In this document: in pieces, positions 10,951-24,300 of the stretch | Numbering within the stretch: the first letter of the stretch is position 1 | Layout: each line of letters opens with the position of its first letter | NCBI GenBank assembly: GCA_032718475.1 | Contig: JAUCBJ010001275.1 | Span: 60,390-124,389 of the forward strand | Length of the DNA stretch: 64,000 nucleotides | Direction of reading: 5' to 3' | Source of the DNA: Nemertoderma westbladi | Taxonomy: Eukaryota; Xenacoelomorpha; Nemertodermatida; Nemertodermatidae | Program-made: the position numbers and the translations under genes | Notes under the pieces: generated by a model | The model's input: the letters and a program-made list of their open reading frames with translations, nothing else | Told to the model about the DNA's origin: nothing | The model's database searches: none

Positions 10951-11850
10951 CTATATCGATCTTAAAAAGCTTTCAATGCCCTTGAGCATTCCCTACATAT
11001 AAACATCTAGACACTTCATGTATAAATTTAAATTCAAAATATAAACCTTTCTAGCTTTCTCTCTTAACGAACACAATTCGTATCCATTGATGGCCAATTC
11101 TATATTCTAGAACAAAAATTAATCTACCGAACACTAATAATTAATCACTAACACTAGCAGCATCGAACACTAACACTAGTAATCAATTACTAACCCTAGC
11201 AATATCGATTACTAGTAATCAATCCTAACCAAATCAAATCAATTAAAATCAAAACTTCTAAATGCTCAGTTTAATCCAAAACATGTCTTTAATATTTTAC
11301 TTTGGTCACTTTCGTTTTGATTGTTGCTGTGGAGAGGCTATTCTTTGGTTTTAGATTGCAACTCGTTTATTGGAACAATCTTTCACAAATTATATGAGAG
11401 GCTCAGTCGTAATTAATTACAAGAATAATTAGAAGAATAATTTAAAGTAATTTCCCTTTTCTTTCTTTTCTTTCTTACTGCCTTCTGGTCCCAGGCCATC
11501 CTTCTATCCAGGATGCATAGGATCTTGTAGGAATTGTATCAGTATCATCCGACATTCATTTATTTCGCTCTCTGAACTCGATGGACAGGTATCGTCATCT
11601 GAACTCTGAATTCTTCATCTGAACTATCAGTTTCAGAAACCTCATGTAAATCATCATCACTATCTCATTTCGATCAAAGGTGTAGCATTTTAGTGGAGTA
11701 TGTAATCTCTGTGGATAGTGATCCATTCTGCCATTGAGATGTTGTATTTGTTCTACAAATAATGTGTAATTTAAATATAAAAACTAAAAACTACCACTCT
11801 TAAAGTTAAAATATGACTACATATCAGACCCTACTGTGCTGTTCTGTCTT
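10951..11850. other. No gene recognised (AT-rich spacer with TAACACTAG-type low complexity)
   Basis: Contains a degenerate TAACACTAGTAATCAAT repeat at about 11120-11240. At 11480-11680 the minus strand reads as an acidic, frame-shifted segment (DSDDDLHEVSETDSSDEE), which is too weak to name. Confidence 0.5.
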
Positions 11851-12942
11851 TGCACATTTGAGGTTCTTGCCTCTGAGGCGGCAGATCACTGTAAGGGCTA
11901 TACTGCCTTCACAGAGGCAGTTAAGTTAGCAGCTGCAGAAACAGTTCCTGTATACCCTCGAAACAGGAAACAGGCCCCCTGGACTGACAACAAAATTCAG
12001 AAGTGCCGAAATGACCTCTACAAGGCGCAGCAAGAGTCCCGACTCAAACAGACTACAGTGGCCAAGAATGCAGTTATGGCTGCATCTAGGTCCCTGAACA
12101 GGCAGTACTCTGTTAATTTACAGTAGCTAATAAACCAACAGGTTGATGCCATCAATGATGCTGACGACAGCAGGCAATCATCCCAGGCATGGAGATCGAT
12201 CAACTTGCTTACTGGTCGAAAATGCCAACCAACCACCAAGGTTAAGGCTGAATCACCAGCCGATCGCCTCAATGGTTGGAAGGCCCACTTTGAAAAGCTC
12301 CTCAATAATGACAGGGTATTGCCTGATAACTTTATAGAAGTAAAAGTGTCTGAGTCTGTACTCCCAGATATTCCCATTGGTGATATCTCCTTTGCAGAAG
12401 TGAAGGCTGCTGCAAAGAGCATTAAGACCAATCGTGCCAGTGGAGTAGATGGTGTTCCCCCTGAGGTCTTTAAAATAACTGAGTGTTTAAAGCTCATCTA
12501 TCCCATCATAGTAAACATGTACCGAACAACAAGAGTCCCACAAGAAATGAAAACAAATACGTTGGTGCCAGTTCCCAAGAAGGGCAACCTAACACTCTAT
12601 GGTTCTTTTCGGGAATCTCATTGATCTCGATTGCTGCAAAGCTATAACAATAGAATTATATTAAATCGCATCAGGGATCCCATTGAGAGACTGCTCTGTG
12701 GAAATCAGAATGGGTTCCGTAAAGGTCGTGGGACCATGGAACCCATTTTGGCACTTAGAAGGACAATTGAAGAGTTATCAAAAAAGAAAGACAGGCATCT
12801 GGGTGTTATCTTTGTTGACTTCTTCAAGGCCTTTGATTCAGTCTCCCGCTCACATATGTTCAGCATACTTTCATTATATTCTGATTCCTGATGAAATTAT
12901 TGCAGCAATCAGATCAGTATACGATGGTTCAATAAATGCCTA
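11850..12942 (+). pseudogene. RTE-type LINE, lineage B fragment (linker and RT fingers/palm, truncated both ends)
   Basis: Begins in the endonuclease-RT linker (VLASEAADHCKGYTAFTEA), passes PWTDNKIQKCRNDLYKAQQ and KAESPADRLNGWKAHFEKLL, and enters the RT domain at KTNRASGVDGVPPEV. A frameshift near 12615 follows LTLYGSFR, then QNGFRKGRGT and motif A FVDFFKAFDS are seen. Similarity stops soon after the AAIRSVYDGS segment at about 12942, before motifs B and C. Loss of the 3' end is unusual for a LINE and implies later deletion, presumably at the junction with the fragment at 12945. One in-frame TAG near 12124 and the frameshift make it inactive. Confidence 0.75.
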
Positions 12943-12944
12943 AT

Positions 12945-13195
12945 TTTGTGGTTTGGAGCCACCATTGACGCAAGGTATTTAAAAAGCATTGTGTTTTACT
13001 CCATTACCAAAAGATGTGAATCAGTGTCTCATTATCATCACCACAGAGCAATCATCAGACCCTATACCATATCGCATTCTCGGTGTAATAATTTGAATTG
13101 AAAATTCCTCAATATGGCATCACTTGTAATTTGTCTTGGCAATATATCATAGACTCGCCAGTCTATTGTTTGCGAATCTAGCTGCACTGATTGCC
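12945..13195 (-). pseudogene. C-terminal fragment of another LINE (zf-RVT-like)
   Basis: On the minus strand RQITSDAILRNFQFKLLHRE is followed, after a frameshift, by CGDDNETLIHIFW, a stop, then WSKTQCFLNTLRQWWL. This is the pattern of the zinc-binding region at the C-terminus of many LINE reverse transcriptases (L-L-H-R ... C-x-x-C-x-x-x-x-E-T-x-x-H-x-F-W ... W). The first Cys of the pair is blurred by the frameshift. It is unrelated to lineages A and B, and only this tail is present. Confidence 0.5.
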
Positions 13196-15948
13196 ATTTA
13201 TTGGCTCCTACAATATCAATTTTTGACTTTGTGGCACTTAAAATACTGTAACTTTTGTTCGTGATCTGTGATGTCTGGAGTAAGGCAAAGGGTTGACTAA
13301 AAAACGGACTATCTTGTCAGTTTTTATTAAAGTGCGAATTTTTTGTGAAATTGCATCAAGTAAACACATGTAGCTGAAACGGTGTCTTTCATGCAATGAG
13401 TACTTTTTTCTTTATTTACTTCCACTTATTTAAAAGTGCTGGTTGTATAAATAAAATTATCCAGGCTCTAATTGCAACGTTAGTGCAGTATTTATGTATG
13501 ATGGGATTTAAGACTACATATGATAAGGTCCCACAGGTGAAAATCTTCCTTCCACTTGTTAAAAAGAAGTGCTGGTTGTACAAAGAAAATTACCAGTGTT
13601 CTAATAGTTGCAATATATACATGCGCGTGCAGTATGTATGGTGCGATCCTTTTTCATACATTCAAATATTGTAGTATTACAGGGGTCACCCATTTATCTA
13701 TTTCTATTCTTCAGTAACCCAATGATTGGTCCACATGCTGAGTAGGTTAGCACCTGATGGTTTTCTTCTATGGTTAAATATTCTACTCCTAATGAATGAC
13801 ACAGTAATATTTGCAATATCGTGTGTAAAATGCTACAAAAACTGCTGATAATGATGGAATCATTATCATTACGAATCATTGAAACAAAATTCATTGTATT
13901 AAAAATTGCGATCAGTATGTTAATTTAGGGTCTATAATTAACTAATCAGGTGTGGTCTCAAAGTTTCTATTCTAGTGAAATCACATGATATGCATAAACA
14001 AACAAGTGACGAAATATTATCATTCAATTATTTCCAAACACCTTCACACAGCCCATTATGGTCAAATTTCGAAGAATTTCCGAGTTGTTGTCTTCCATAC
14101 AATATTTAGGTGAATCTTGGATTGGTGGCAATCTCTCACCTGTCACGATTAGCAAATGGTGTACGCGGTAATCAGAGTTCCTGAAACTGTTTGTCAGGAT
14201 ATTATGTTGCACATTGAAACAAAAATCTCAGACCCCTTATCATTTGTTCCTAGAAGACAATATGATTAATTATCTTTGTAAAATGCTAACTAATGAGGAC
14301 CTACTAGTGTACATAAGCCATTCTTTATGTTCAATATGAACTTGTGTTTGAAACACTATGCACCTATGAGGCAAGCCTTAGAGATATTACTTTCATGTAA
14401 GATAGACCCTGTGATAGAGTCTTTGGGTGGATAGGCTCAAGTGCAGAATCAGATCCGATCAGCTATCAACCCTTAGAAAGCTATATCTACAGTGGAGTTT
14501 AACCACAATACAATCTTTTTATAGAAATTGCATCATATCTGTTGTTGAAAGGGACTGAAGCCGTTGAAACACTCGGTTGAGTGTTGAAAGCAGTTAGTAT
14601 ATGGCATGGGATCACAGTTATATAGTCACGTCATTTGTTTATGTAGACTTATTTCCAGACATTAGTATTAGTGTGTATTAGCATTAATAGTATTAGCATT
14701 AGTGTGCTCGAATATTACTAAATTTATGCAATTAAACATATTTTATGATGTAATCGAATTTATTTTCAATGTATTGTAGATTTTGATATGCAAATATACT
14801 ATGATTTATGATACGAGTGTTCTGTGAGATAATAACTATGAATGTACAATATACCAGTGTTCAGCTAATCGTATTATGCACTTGATTATATAAGGGATTG
14901 ATTTTTAGGGTATTGTACTGTTCCATTTTCTTTCTTTTGATATTATTGTATTGTTTGGACGATATTTGTGTTTATGGTGCTGTAAATGTGTATATGTATG
15001 TGTTGTGTAGTAAGTATGTTTACCGTGCTATATTGTAGAGATCCTTTTATAACTTTTGATCCTTTTATAAACTACTATCATGTCTTACTTTTAGTCACAT
15101 TGTGCTTCCTCTAACCCTCTTTACAAATCCTTAGGGATTCTTCCTCTAAACCTTCTCTTTAAGTACCGTGTATCCTTTCTAATCAATCACATAGACAAAC
15201 ACCCCCCCCCCCCCCCCCCCCCCTCTGTCATCGGGTCGCTCTTCATTAAAACTTATCCACATGTGATAACTACTTTGGCTTCTCTTACAATTAACCTCTA
15301 CGTTAAGATCCCTGAATTTCCTAGGTCTGAAGTTATGGAACAGTATCCCATCCAAATATTTAAACAAATTAAAATCTAAAATTATATTTTCTAAATCACT
15401 AAAATCGCATTTCATTAATCCACCAAGTCGTACACATTATGAAATGTGTAGTGAAAGGTGGTTAGTGAAATGTATATAAATTCCACTCACCTCTTTCGCA
15501 TTATTACAATAATTTCACTAATGTACATGATTCATGGTAAGCTCTGAGCCACCGTGATTTGATTCTCATTATATTAAGGCAGTGATTTTTTATGTCCTTT
15601 TATTTGACTTTTTTTGTCATTTTTTTTTTACGAATTATGCATAATGACTTTTGTTGTCCTTTTAATGACTTTTATTGTCCATTTAATGACTTTTTATGTA
15701 TGTATTTCTTCAAACTGTCAGACTGCTGATTTCTGGACTGTCTGACAGTTGATTTCACTATGCCCTGATGCCTGTGCCAAAACATTCCATGATTCCATGA
15801 TTTATAGACTATGAGATAGATTTCCATATGCGCCTGTGGTAAAAAGACTCTATATTTAATAGTTTGTGGTTGTTGTCGATAATAGATTACCACATGACGT
15901 AGCAAAACACTCATTTTATAGCCAATTGATGGACAATTACCAATTGAT
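13196..15948. other. Spacer without a recognised gene
   Basis: Two imperfect ~125-bp direct copies lie at about 13420-13540 and 13545-13660 (shared AAGTGCTGGTTGTA). Two minus-strand open stretches, 13694-13920 and 14024-14230, look less random than their surroundings but match nothing I know. A 22-C tract lies at 15202-15223. A (T)GACTTTTxTTGTCC repeat occupies about 15595-15700. The rest is AT-rich. Confidence 0.45.
15202..15223 (+). repeat. Poly-C tract
   Basis: Uninterrupted run of about 22 C; the length may be approximate. Confidence 0.85.
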
Positions 15949-16785
15949 GGAAAGGAGCAGGTTAAGGCCGAGTTTTCTAACCAAAACAATAAACAGTCAC
16001 TTTACCAAATCAGGGAAAGGAGCAGGTTACAGAGACGGTATTTTCTAACCAAAACAATAAACGATCACTTAACTAATTGAGGGAAAGGAGCAGGTTACAG
16101 AGGCGGGATTTTCTAACCAAAACAATAAACGATCACTTAACTTATTGAGGGAAAGGAGCAGGTTACAGAGGCGGAATTTTCTAACCAAAACAATAAACGA
16201 TCACTTAACTAATTGAGGGAAAGGAGCAGGTTACAGAGGAGGGATTTTCTAACCAAAACAATAAACGATCATTTAACTAATTGAGGGAAAGGGGCAGGTT
16301 ACAGAGGCGGGCCTTTCTAACCAAAACAATAAACGGTCACTTTATCAATTCAGGGAAAGGAGCAGGTTACAGAGGCGGGATTTTCTAACCAAAACAATAA
16401 ACGATCATTTAACTAATTGAGGGAAAGGGGCAGGTTACAGAGGCGGGATTTTCTAACCAAAACAATAAACGATCATTTAACTAATTGAGGGAAAGGAGCA
16501 GGTTACAGAGACGGGATTTTCTAATCAAAACAATAAACGATAACATTACCAATTGAGAGAAAGGAGCAGGTTACAGAGGCGGGATTTTCTAACCAAAACA
16601 ATAAACGATAACATTACCAATTGAGGGAAAGGAGCAGGTTACAGAGGCGGGATTTTCTAACCAAAACAATAAACGATCACTTAACTTATTGAGGGAAAGG
16701 AGCAGGTTAAGGCCGGATTTTCTAACCAAAACAATAAAGAGTCACTTTACCAAATTAGGGAAAGGAGCAGGTTATCCGTAACACT
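15930..16785 (+). repeat. 68-bp minisatellite, about 12 copies
   Basis: The core GAAAGGAGCAGGTTACAGAG recurs with starts near 15949, 16015, 16083, 16151, 16219, 16287, 16355, 16423, 16491, 16559, 16627, 16694 and 16760, a 68-bp period. The unit continues through ATTTTCTAACCAAAACAATA. Edge units are more diverged. No long open frame persists because the period is not a multiple of three. Confidence 0.9.
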
Positions 16786-18190
16786 ACTCAGACAGTAGTC
16801 ATGATCCATTATTGATTATAAAACTAATACAGTAATAGGCCTAAATTATGTGAAAGGTATATCCACATTTTCCACAATCCTGCAATCCAGTTTGGCCTAT
16901 CAATTATTTAAAATTTATTAGCACAACCGGTAGGCCTACCATTACCGTATTTAAATGGTAGGCTACACAGTAGGCCTATAGCAGTACCGGTGCCGGTACC
17001 GGTACTAAAATACAGAAATACCTGCTTTATACCTACATCTGTACATACAATACAGCAAAATAGTGCTATATATACTAATACCGGTACTGATAGGCTGAGA
17101 GAACAGCAGTTGAGAAACCGGTAGCATGGAACCTAACTTTAGACTTTTGGAGGACATAAAAAATCAAAAAAAAAAAGGACAAAAAAAGGATTTAAACGGA
17201 CATTAAAAATTATTGGGTTATATTAATATCAGCATTGAAATTTTGTACACAATTCACCCACACCACCTGCCACCTCTCAATCTCAAGAATAAATAATGCC
17301 ATTGGATCTAACTATAATAGCTATGCTATTGCTGTCTCAAATGCACAAATACACATTACCAGCTACCCTCTCCCGAATTTTATATATATTACAATAAATT
17401 AATATCAAATAAATTGTATTATTAACAATGCAATGTATTTCTTTATACAAAATTCAACTTATTCATTTAACTGATTCATTTAAATATGTACTGGTAATAA
17501 TCGTGATAGTCTGTTAGATGTTAGGTGTTTTAAATATGTGTATATATGTATAAATATGTAATATACGATTAGAGTTTTTTAAAAATGGTAAATCCCATAG
17601 ATATATAAATATATATATATTTATTGACGAGATAAGTTACAATAATTATGTTCAAGACACCAATTGCACCCGTCCAAAAGAAACAAAATAAAAACGAAAA
17701 CAAAAACAAAAACAAAAAGGCCTAGTAATATATCAATATATCACAATATAACGAGAACAACCAACAAATAAGGATTTCAAGACAGCAAAAATAGCAAGAA
17801 TGTCAAGGTGAATGACCACCCTATAAAAACCCTTGAAACAGGATACATGAGCAAGGAGCAAGTCAACATTAACTTCGTCCCAACTAACATTTTGAATGTT
17901 GACAGGGTTGGTGTTTTAGACAATGATTTCAATAAAGATCAATTGAACCATTTTTTTTACTCAATGTTACGTTTACTGACAAGGGTGGCCTATGGATGAT
18001 TATATGCACCTTGCATCAGCACATTTTCGAATATTCAGAGAGGGCCAATAGTTAAAGATGTGATGATCTTAACTCCTGAGCGATCGCACTGGCTTATAAT
18101 AACACTATTGGGCTTTCTCCCAGTAAATAATTTATTCGCCTGGATGCTTAAGCATAACTTAAATATATTATATAAACAATATAATGATGA
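16786..18190. other. AT-rich spacer; palindromic TAGGCCTA/ACCGGTA region
   Basis: Bases 16925-17110 are rich in short palindromes (GGTAGGCCTACC, GGTACCGGTAC). On the plus strand, 17786-17999 stays open and reads VNDHPIKTLETGYMSKEQVN followed by NILNVDRVGVLDNDF. This vaguely recalls CSPG/FREM-type extracellular repeats, but the support is too weak for a call. No missing GPCR exon was found. Confidence 0.4.
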
Positions 18191-18195
18191 CATAC

Positions 18196-18342
18196 AGAAT
18201 ATTTTTGGTTGAATTCTGATGGGATACAGGTCCGACCCTCATATATAACGTTTCCAATCATATAGTAGTTTGGGGTGGAGGTTCTTGTGAAATAGTAGGT
18301 AGAAGCCAAACCGAAGGTGATAACCAAAATTATCGTAATAAC
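18196..18342 (-). CDS. GPCR exon 4: helix 4 and extracellular loop 2
   Basis: The acceptor is TTGTTATGTTCCAG and the donor is TCT|GTATGT. Exactly 49 codons, phase 0 at both ends. It reads VITIILVITFGLASTYYF (helix 4), then a loop with GNVIYEGRTCIPSEF that supplies the loop-2 cysteine. The usual Trp of helix 4 is absent. The frame runs into stops soon after the donor, so a further exon is required. A diverged lineage B 3' end lies close upstream of the acceptor. Confidence 0.8.
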
Positions 18343-21300
18343 CTGGAACATAACAAGTTTATTAGATGATATCATATCAATAAAATATAATAAGACATAC
18401 CTGGAAAAAGGGGCTACATCGATTGAACCATCCAAGACAATGCTAATCTGGCTTATCAAAAGAATTGCGCCACCAAAATTATCAGCCATGAAAATTTTGC
18501 AATTTGAATTTATCAGTGTCATTTAATAGACGCCTCAAGAAACCCATAGATACTGCCCACCATTCTTATTCTCTCCGTAGTGTTGCCAAAACAAAAGTTC
18601 GCGAATGGGCTGTTCCTCATGGCAAAACCAAAGTCCTGAAAAGCAGAGACTGATGTCTCTGCTTTGCTCTGTTGGGGCTTGGGGGAGTAATGAGACACCT
18701 CCAATGCTGAATAAGGGCTGGTTGAGGATTTGTGCCTGTGCATTGTGCTGGATATCAATTTCATGAAGATACTACGAAATTTGCTGGTTTTGTAATACCA
18801 TATAGTTTATGGCCTATCAGTATTGGCTCAATCTGTTCAGCCCATGATAGTTAACATCCTCTCAGGTGCCCCGGAGGATGTAAAATGGTTCCAAGATGAG
18901 ATATATATTTATAATGTCATTAAAACTTTATAATCATGTCAAGGTACTTGAATTTGCTTTTAATGTCTTTCCATGCATGGAGTTATCGAAATTCCTGACA
19001 ATGTCTGTTATTGTTGATGAGATGGAATGGTTGGGGCGTAAAATATCCAAATCTGGCCTAGAAATGCTTGATAACATAGGAAAAGCCAATGCCAATTTAC
19101 AAATGCCAATGCCAGAGAATGCTACATTACTCAGTAATCATCTTTTAAATTTCAAAAACAATTTGGTATAGAATGGCACACATCACCACCAATGAATGAT
19201 GTTAGTAGAATGGACTAAATTGAAATCAGAAAGAATATTATGAAATTCATAACAGAGATCTTCAATGACAAATATAAAAACAAGACAACAAATCTAACAA
19301 ATGGTCCTGATCAAGCATAATTTCAAAAGCAATTAATTACTAATTCGTGATGTTATAGAGTGAGTTTGCTGCATGGAGCCGAGTTGTTGAGGAATAAAAT
19401 ATTTATTAGGGAAGACAATATTGAAATTTAACTAATTAATCAACTCCAATTTCGTGCTTAGAACGCGACGGTTTTGCTAGAAGTATAATTTGGATTTATG
19501 TGACAGTGTAAACTGAATAAACATTTTCAACTATTATTAGTATCTGCACTCACTCTCATTTTGAACTTGATATTTGAACGTATTTACAAATTATTATTGA
19601 ACCCCAACCCAACCTACCACGAATGGGTGTCGTTTTATTGCCATGGTCTTATATCGCATTGGGTAATATACACAAATAAATCGTTCAATGCTGAGAACAG
19701 TGGTGATGAAGCCGCTTATATTAAAGGCAGCATAAACAATTGTGAGTGAAATACCACACCAATAACCTGAAGGGAATTAAAAAAATGTTATTCTCATTAA
19801 TGTGCATCACATTAATGTATATTAAAGTGATAAAAGGAAAAATAAATAAAATATATCATTTTAATAATATATACTGTCAAACAATATTTGTCATAAGTAA
19901 TTATATTTTTAATTATAATATTATAGTTTATTTATATTTTTGCGCTTAGATTATTAAACAAATGATAGATTTGAAACAAGATAACCATTTAATTAACCAT
20001 TAATAACCATTAAAGGGGGCCTGTTATTAACCGCTAGTTGTTTCTTTTTTTACTGTTTTTCAAATTAAACGATGAAATTTAAAACTGGCGTTGTTTCTAG
20101 TTGCGTTTGACTTCCTTCAGATTCCCTAAAAACAAACCTATCCCAATAATTAGTAGTGATGTACAAAATACAGAATCCACCGAATTAAATTATATACTAC
20201 TACTATGATCGACCTGTTGCATTGAAACTGCACATTCAGATGCTATGCTGGCTTAACCAAAGTAGTTTGCCACCACCATGCAATCCGCATTGGCAAGCCC
20301 AATGCGGCATTAAGAATGCTATGACGGCTTGTTAACAATGTCGCACCGGCACAACTCCCTTATCCCCCCATGACTTTCGCGAGACTATCCGTATCTTCTA
20401 GGCCAGTGTCTTTTAAGAGGCGTCTCACATAAGTCATGGGATTTCCTACAATATTGTGCAAAGGCAGGTCCTCACGGCGAAAACAATGTCCTGCAAGGAG
20501 GCGGTTTTTGTTCAAAGGAGGACTTTGTTCAAGTGTCAATCTTGGGGGATCCAATGAGGCACCTCCAATGTTTTATAGTGTCTGGTTGGAGATGTGTGCA
20601 TTATTCTTGACACAGTGAACCCAACATAGCATTCTTGTAAATGCGCCAGCCAGAGATTTGGTGTCCTCAGCAGTTAGAGCCCAGCATGGACTCCCATAGG
20701 AGTACTGCAACTACTGCTGCTCTAAATAAATAAACTGGAACTACTACTGCTGCTGTTGCAGAATAATGGAAGGCGCTATGGATGAGTACTCCGTAGTTTA
20801 AAAAAAGATTAAAAAAAGAGAATAATATAAAAAATTTAAAATGCTCACTAGATGAATGAAGCCTATATGACTGTACTTTATTATTATTTGCATTATAATT
20901 ATTGTGTGCCGTCATTCTGGATATAAAATCAACTATAAATGAAATATAAGATCCATTCAAAAACTCTCCCGTAAGGTCGTCGGTTCAATCCCCACATGGG
21001 CCAGGGTAGTTTTCGTTTCGGCATGAATGCTTTAAAGGGACCAGCCAGGGCGCATCTCCGCTTTGCATCCTTAAGTGGGAGCTAAGTGAGTACTGGAGTT
21101 TCATCTGGGGAGTAAAGTTCAGGGGGGGACCGCACTGGGAATTGCGCAATCCCTGGCCTAACGGCTGAAGAAAATTTACTTTTACTTTTTACCTTTATTT
21201 CTCCAACTACTGGAGACCCTTTGGTCTGTGCCTCACTAATGGAAGTGAAGGCGTGTCTGAGGGCGTGAAATCGCACGCAGACCCAAGACCAGTTTAACAG

Positions 21301-24300
21301 TATGAGACCATATTGTCTTGATTTATAATTGATGGCTTCCCGTTTTGGCAGGCACTGTCCCGGTTTTGACTGGCTTGTTCCGGTGTCCAAAGGGTTTCTC
21401 TTGGGACACATAATTGTCCCAGTTTAGATCAAATGTCCCACTTTTGTCCTGGTTAAGCAAACCAAAGTAATGATAACGTAATAAAATGTAATGTAACAAA
21501 AAAATGGTTTGCGATAATTTGTCTACGTTATGGTCAGTTTGCGTGTCATTGTTTATGGATTATTAAGGAGAATGTTATAGATAGAGTTACTCTATTTAAA
21601 AAAAACACATTAAAAAATACACAAAAACACCAAAAAAAATTTGAGCGCAAGGCTAGTCTGCAGCACCGATTATTTGACATGTCCCTGTTTGAAAATAAGG
21701 TATTATGGTCACCGTAATTAATGGACTTGTAATATATTACTGAATATGTCATGCCTACTCACCAAAAGTGAAGGCGGGCCATGCCCACAATCTTCTGTAG
21801 ACGAGGTGACCTCCAGCCCCAAAAATCAAACACAAGGAATCACCAATTAATATTGTGATAAGGTAATACTTGGTATGTGATGTCATTAAATGACTTAGTA
21901 CCATAACAATAACAGCAATACTGTTAGACACCACTCCGAGTATCATTTCGGAGAAAATAATCACGATCCAAATCTGTTTGAAAATAAATTAAATTATATT
22001 AATAATATAAATAACGTACACCTTTAATTACAGTTGCATTAACAGCTCAACAGCTGTATAATTTTTAAGTATAATTATTTAAATCTACCACAAATAGCAC
22101 AAACAAACACAAAACTAATAATTCCTAAACTTAAAAGTCTAAAAATTAAAAGTCTAGAAAATTAAAATCAAGCAGTGCGTAATGTGTGTGGGGGCTGGGG
22201 GAGTAGAGAGGAGATCGTGGAGACCCTCTGATGGTGCAGGGTCCGCGGTCCTGAGGATGGAGGCCTTGTTGCCGATCAGGATGGCTATAAGGATGCGTTG
22301 GAGGAGGAACCGATGGGATCTCGGCTCCTGAGCGGCTGCTTTGAGGCGGTTGCCCACCTCCTTTAGGAATGCAGCCGTCTCAGGGCCGGGTCGACCGAGG
22401 GTCTCGAAGGCTACCGGGTGGAATACGTAGCCTCGGTCGACTAGTTCCCCATACTTCGCGATCTTCGTGTTCTCTGCCTCCTCGACAACACGGTGGCCAG
22501 TCACTGCACTACTCGCAGCGAGATGACTGGAAGCAAGGGGGTCAACGATAAATTAAATAATTTATAATAAATTATATATACGAATAAATTATATTTAATG
22601 AATGGGAGAATCTTTTAGGCTAGTTAGACCAAGGAATGCCTGTTCACCACCATGAGTGATCTTCCACAGTAAACCCTTCCACTCTGTTTCCCAAAGGAAT
22701 GCCTGTTCACCACCATGGGTGATCTTCCACAGTAAACCCTTCCACTCTGTAAATAAATTATATTAAGCCTCGTCCAGGTATCAATAATATAAATGGTGAA
22801 AAATTATGTATGCGCATGCGCAATCTTATAGACCACCTAAGGAAGAGATCTCTTTTATTTAATTAATTTGTAATTAATGATTACCGATTTCTAGTTCATA
22901 TTTCTCGAAAAGGACTGATTTTTATCCTTACTTTTTTGTATCGATGCCTAAGTTTTTTATTTGTGATAATATTTTATATTCGCCCAAGTAAGATCTAAAA
23001 CTCATTTTACAGATCTAGGGAGGGAGTTAGACCCAAGGCGATCTTGACTAACAGGCCTTGCAGCCCAGAAAACTGCAGAATTATAGCATGTAGAGTAGGC
23101 CTAAAATTCTGCACTGACCTGTAGAATGGCTTGCACTACGGAGACTGATTGAAGGAATTAAGTCAAAGGATCTCCCCGCAGACATGACTTTTGTGGACTT
23201 CAAGAAGGCATTCGACTCCATCCATAGAGGTAAACTGCTTGAAATCCCAAGAGCTTATGGAATACCAGAAGTAATTGTTGCTGGCATTGGATTGTTATAT
23301 TGTGACACAGAAGCACAGGTACTCTCACCAGATGGTGAAACTGAGTTTTTCTCAATCCTGGCTGGTGTACTGCAAGGTGACACATTAGCACCATTACAAT
23401 TTGTAATTGTACTGGATCACGCAATGAGGACGGCAACAAAGGGTGAAGATCTGGGATTCACACTTCATGAAGGCAGAAGTAGTATATATCCGGCAACTGC
23501 AGTCACAGACACCGACTTTGCGGATGACATCGCCCTGCTCTCTAATACGCTAGCAGATGCACAGCTTCTACTAAATAAAGTGGAGAGGGCTGCTAAGGAG
23601 GTTGGATTGCATATAAATGCTACCAAGACCGAATTCATGACTTTAAATGTTGATGGAAACTTGACAACCATTGATAATAATCAACTAAGGAAGGTCAACG
23701 ACTTCCAGTACCTAGGATCATGGATAGAGAGTAGCAAAAAGGACATAGAAGTTAGGAAAGCAAAGGCTTGGGCAGCTCTATCAAAAATGGATACCATCTG
23801 GAAATCAGATTTCTCCAGGCACCTGAAGACTAAGTTCTTTCGAGCCACAGTGGAAAGTGTATTTTTATACGAGGGTGAGACCTGGACACTGACTAAATCA
23901 CTTGAACAACGAATTGATGGTTGCTACACAAGACTACTAAGGGCAGCCCTAATCATCAGCTGGAGACAAAACATGACAAACGTCGAGCTTTACGGTACCG
24001 GTACCTGTATCAACCACCCTCCGTGAATGAAGATTAAGATTCAGTGGGCACTGCTGGTGAAGTAAAGACGAGGACATACCAGATCTACTTTTCTGGCAAC
24101 CAACTCATGGAAAGTGTAGTCGTGGACTACCGGCCATAACATATATCCATACCAGCTTGAAATAACAATATAACCATACCAGCTTGAAAGGGATACTGAA
24201 CTTGAGAGAAAAGAAACTGCGACAACTATGGAGAATCGGGAAGCCTATAAGGATAGTCGTAGTAGTAGTTAATAGTCGTAGTAGTAGTTAATAATATTTT

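Larger units (their letters stand above)
19767..21762 (-). other. GPCR intron 2
   Basis: A 1,996-bp intron with GT...AG ends. It contains a lineage B fragment (20197-20728) and a possible SINE-like segment (20965-21200). The remainder is AT-rich without coding signals. Confidence 0.7.

Noticed and set aside
13694-13920. Helix 7 of the GPCR (SACGPIIGLL resembling S-x-x-N-P-x-x-Y)
   Set aside because: The Asn and Tyr of NPxxY are absent, the preceding stretch is not hydrophobic, and there is no acceptor site in frame (a TAA lies just upstream).
20965-21010. tRNA gene
   Set aside because: Only a B-box/T-arm-like stretch is present; no acceptor stem, anticodon arm or A-box can be folded around it.
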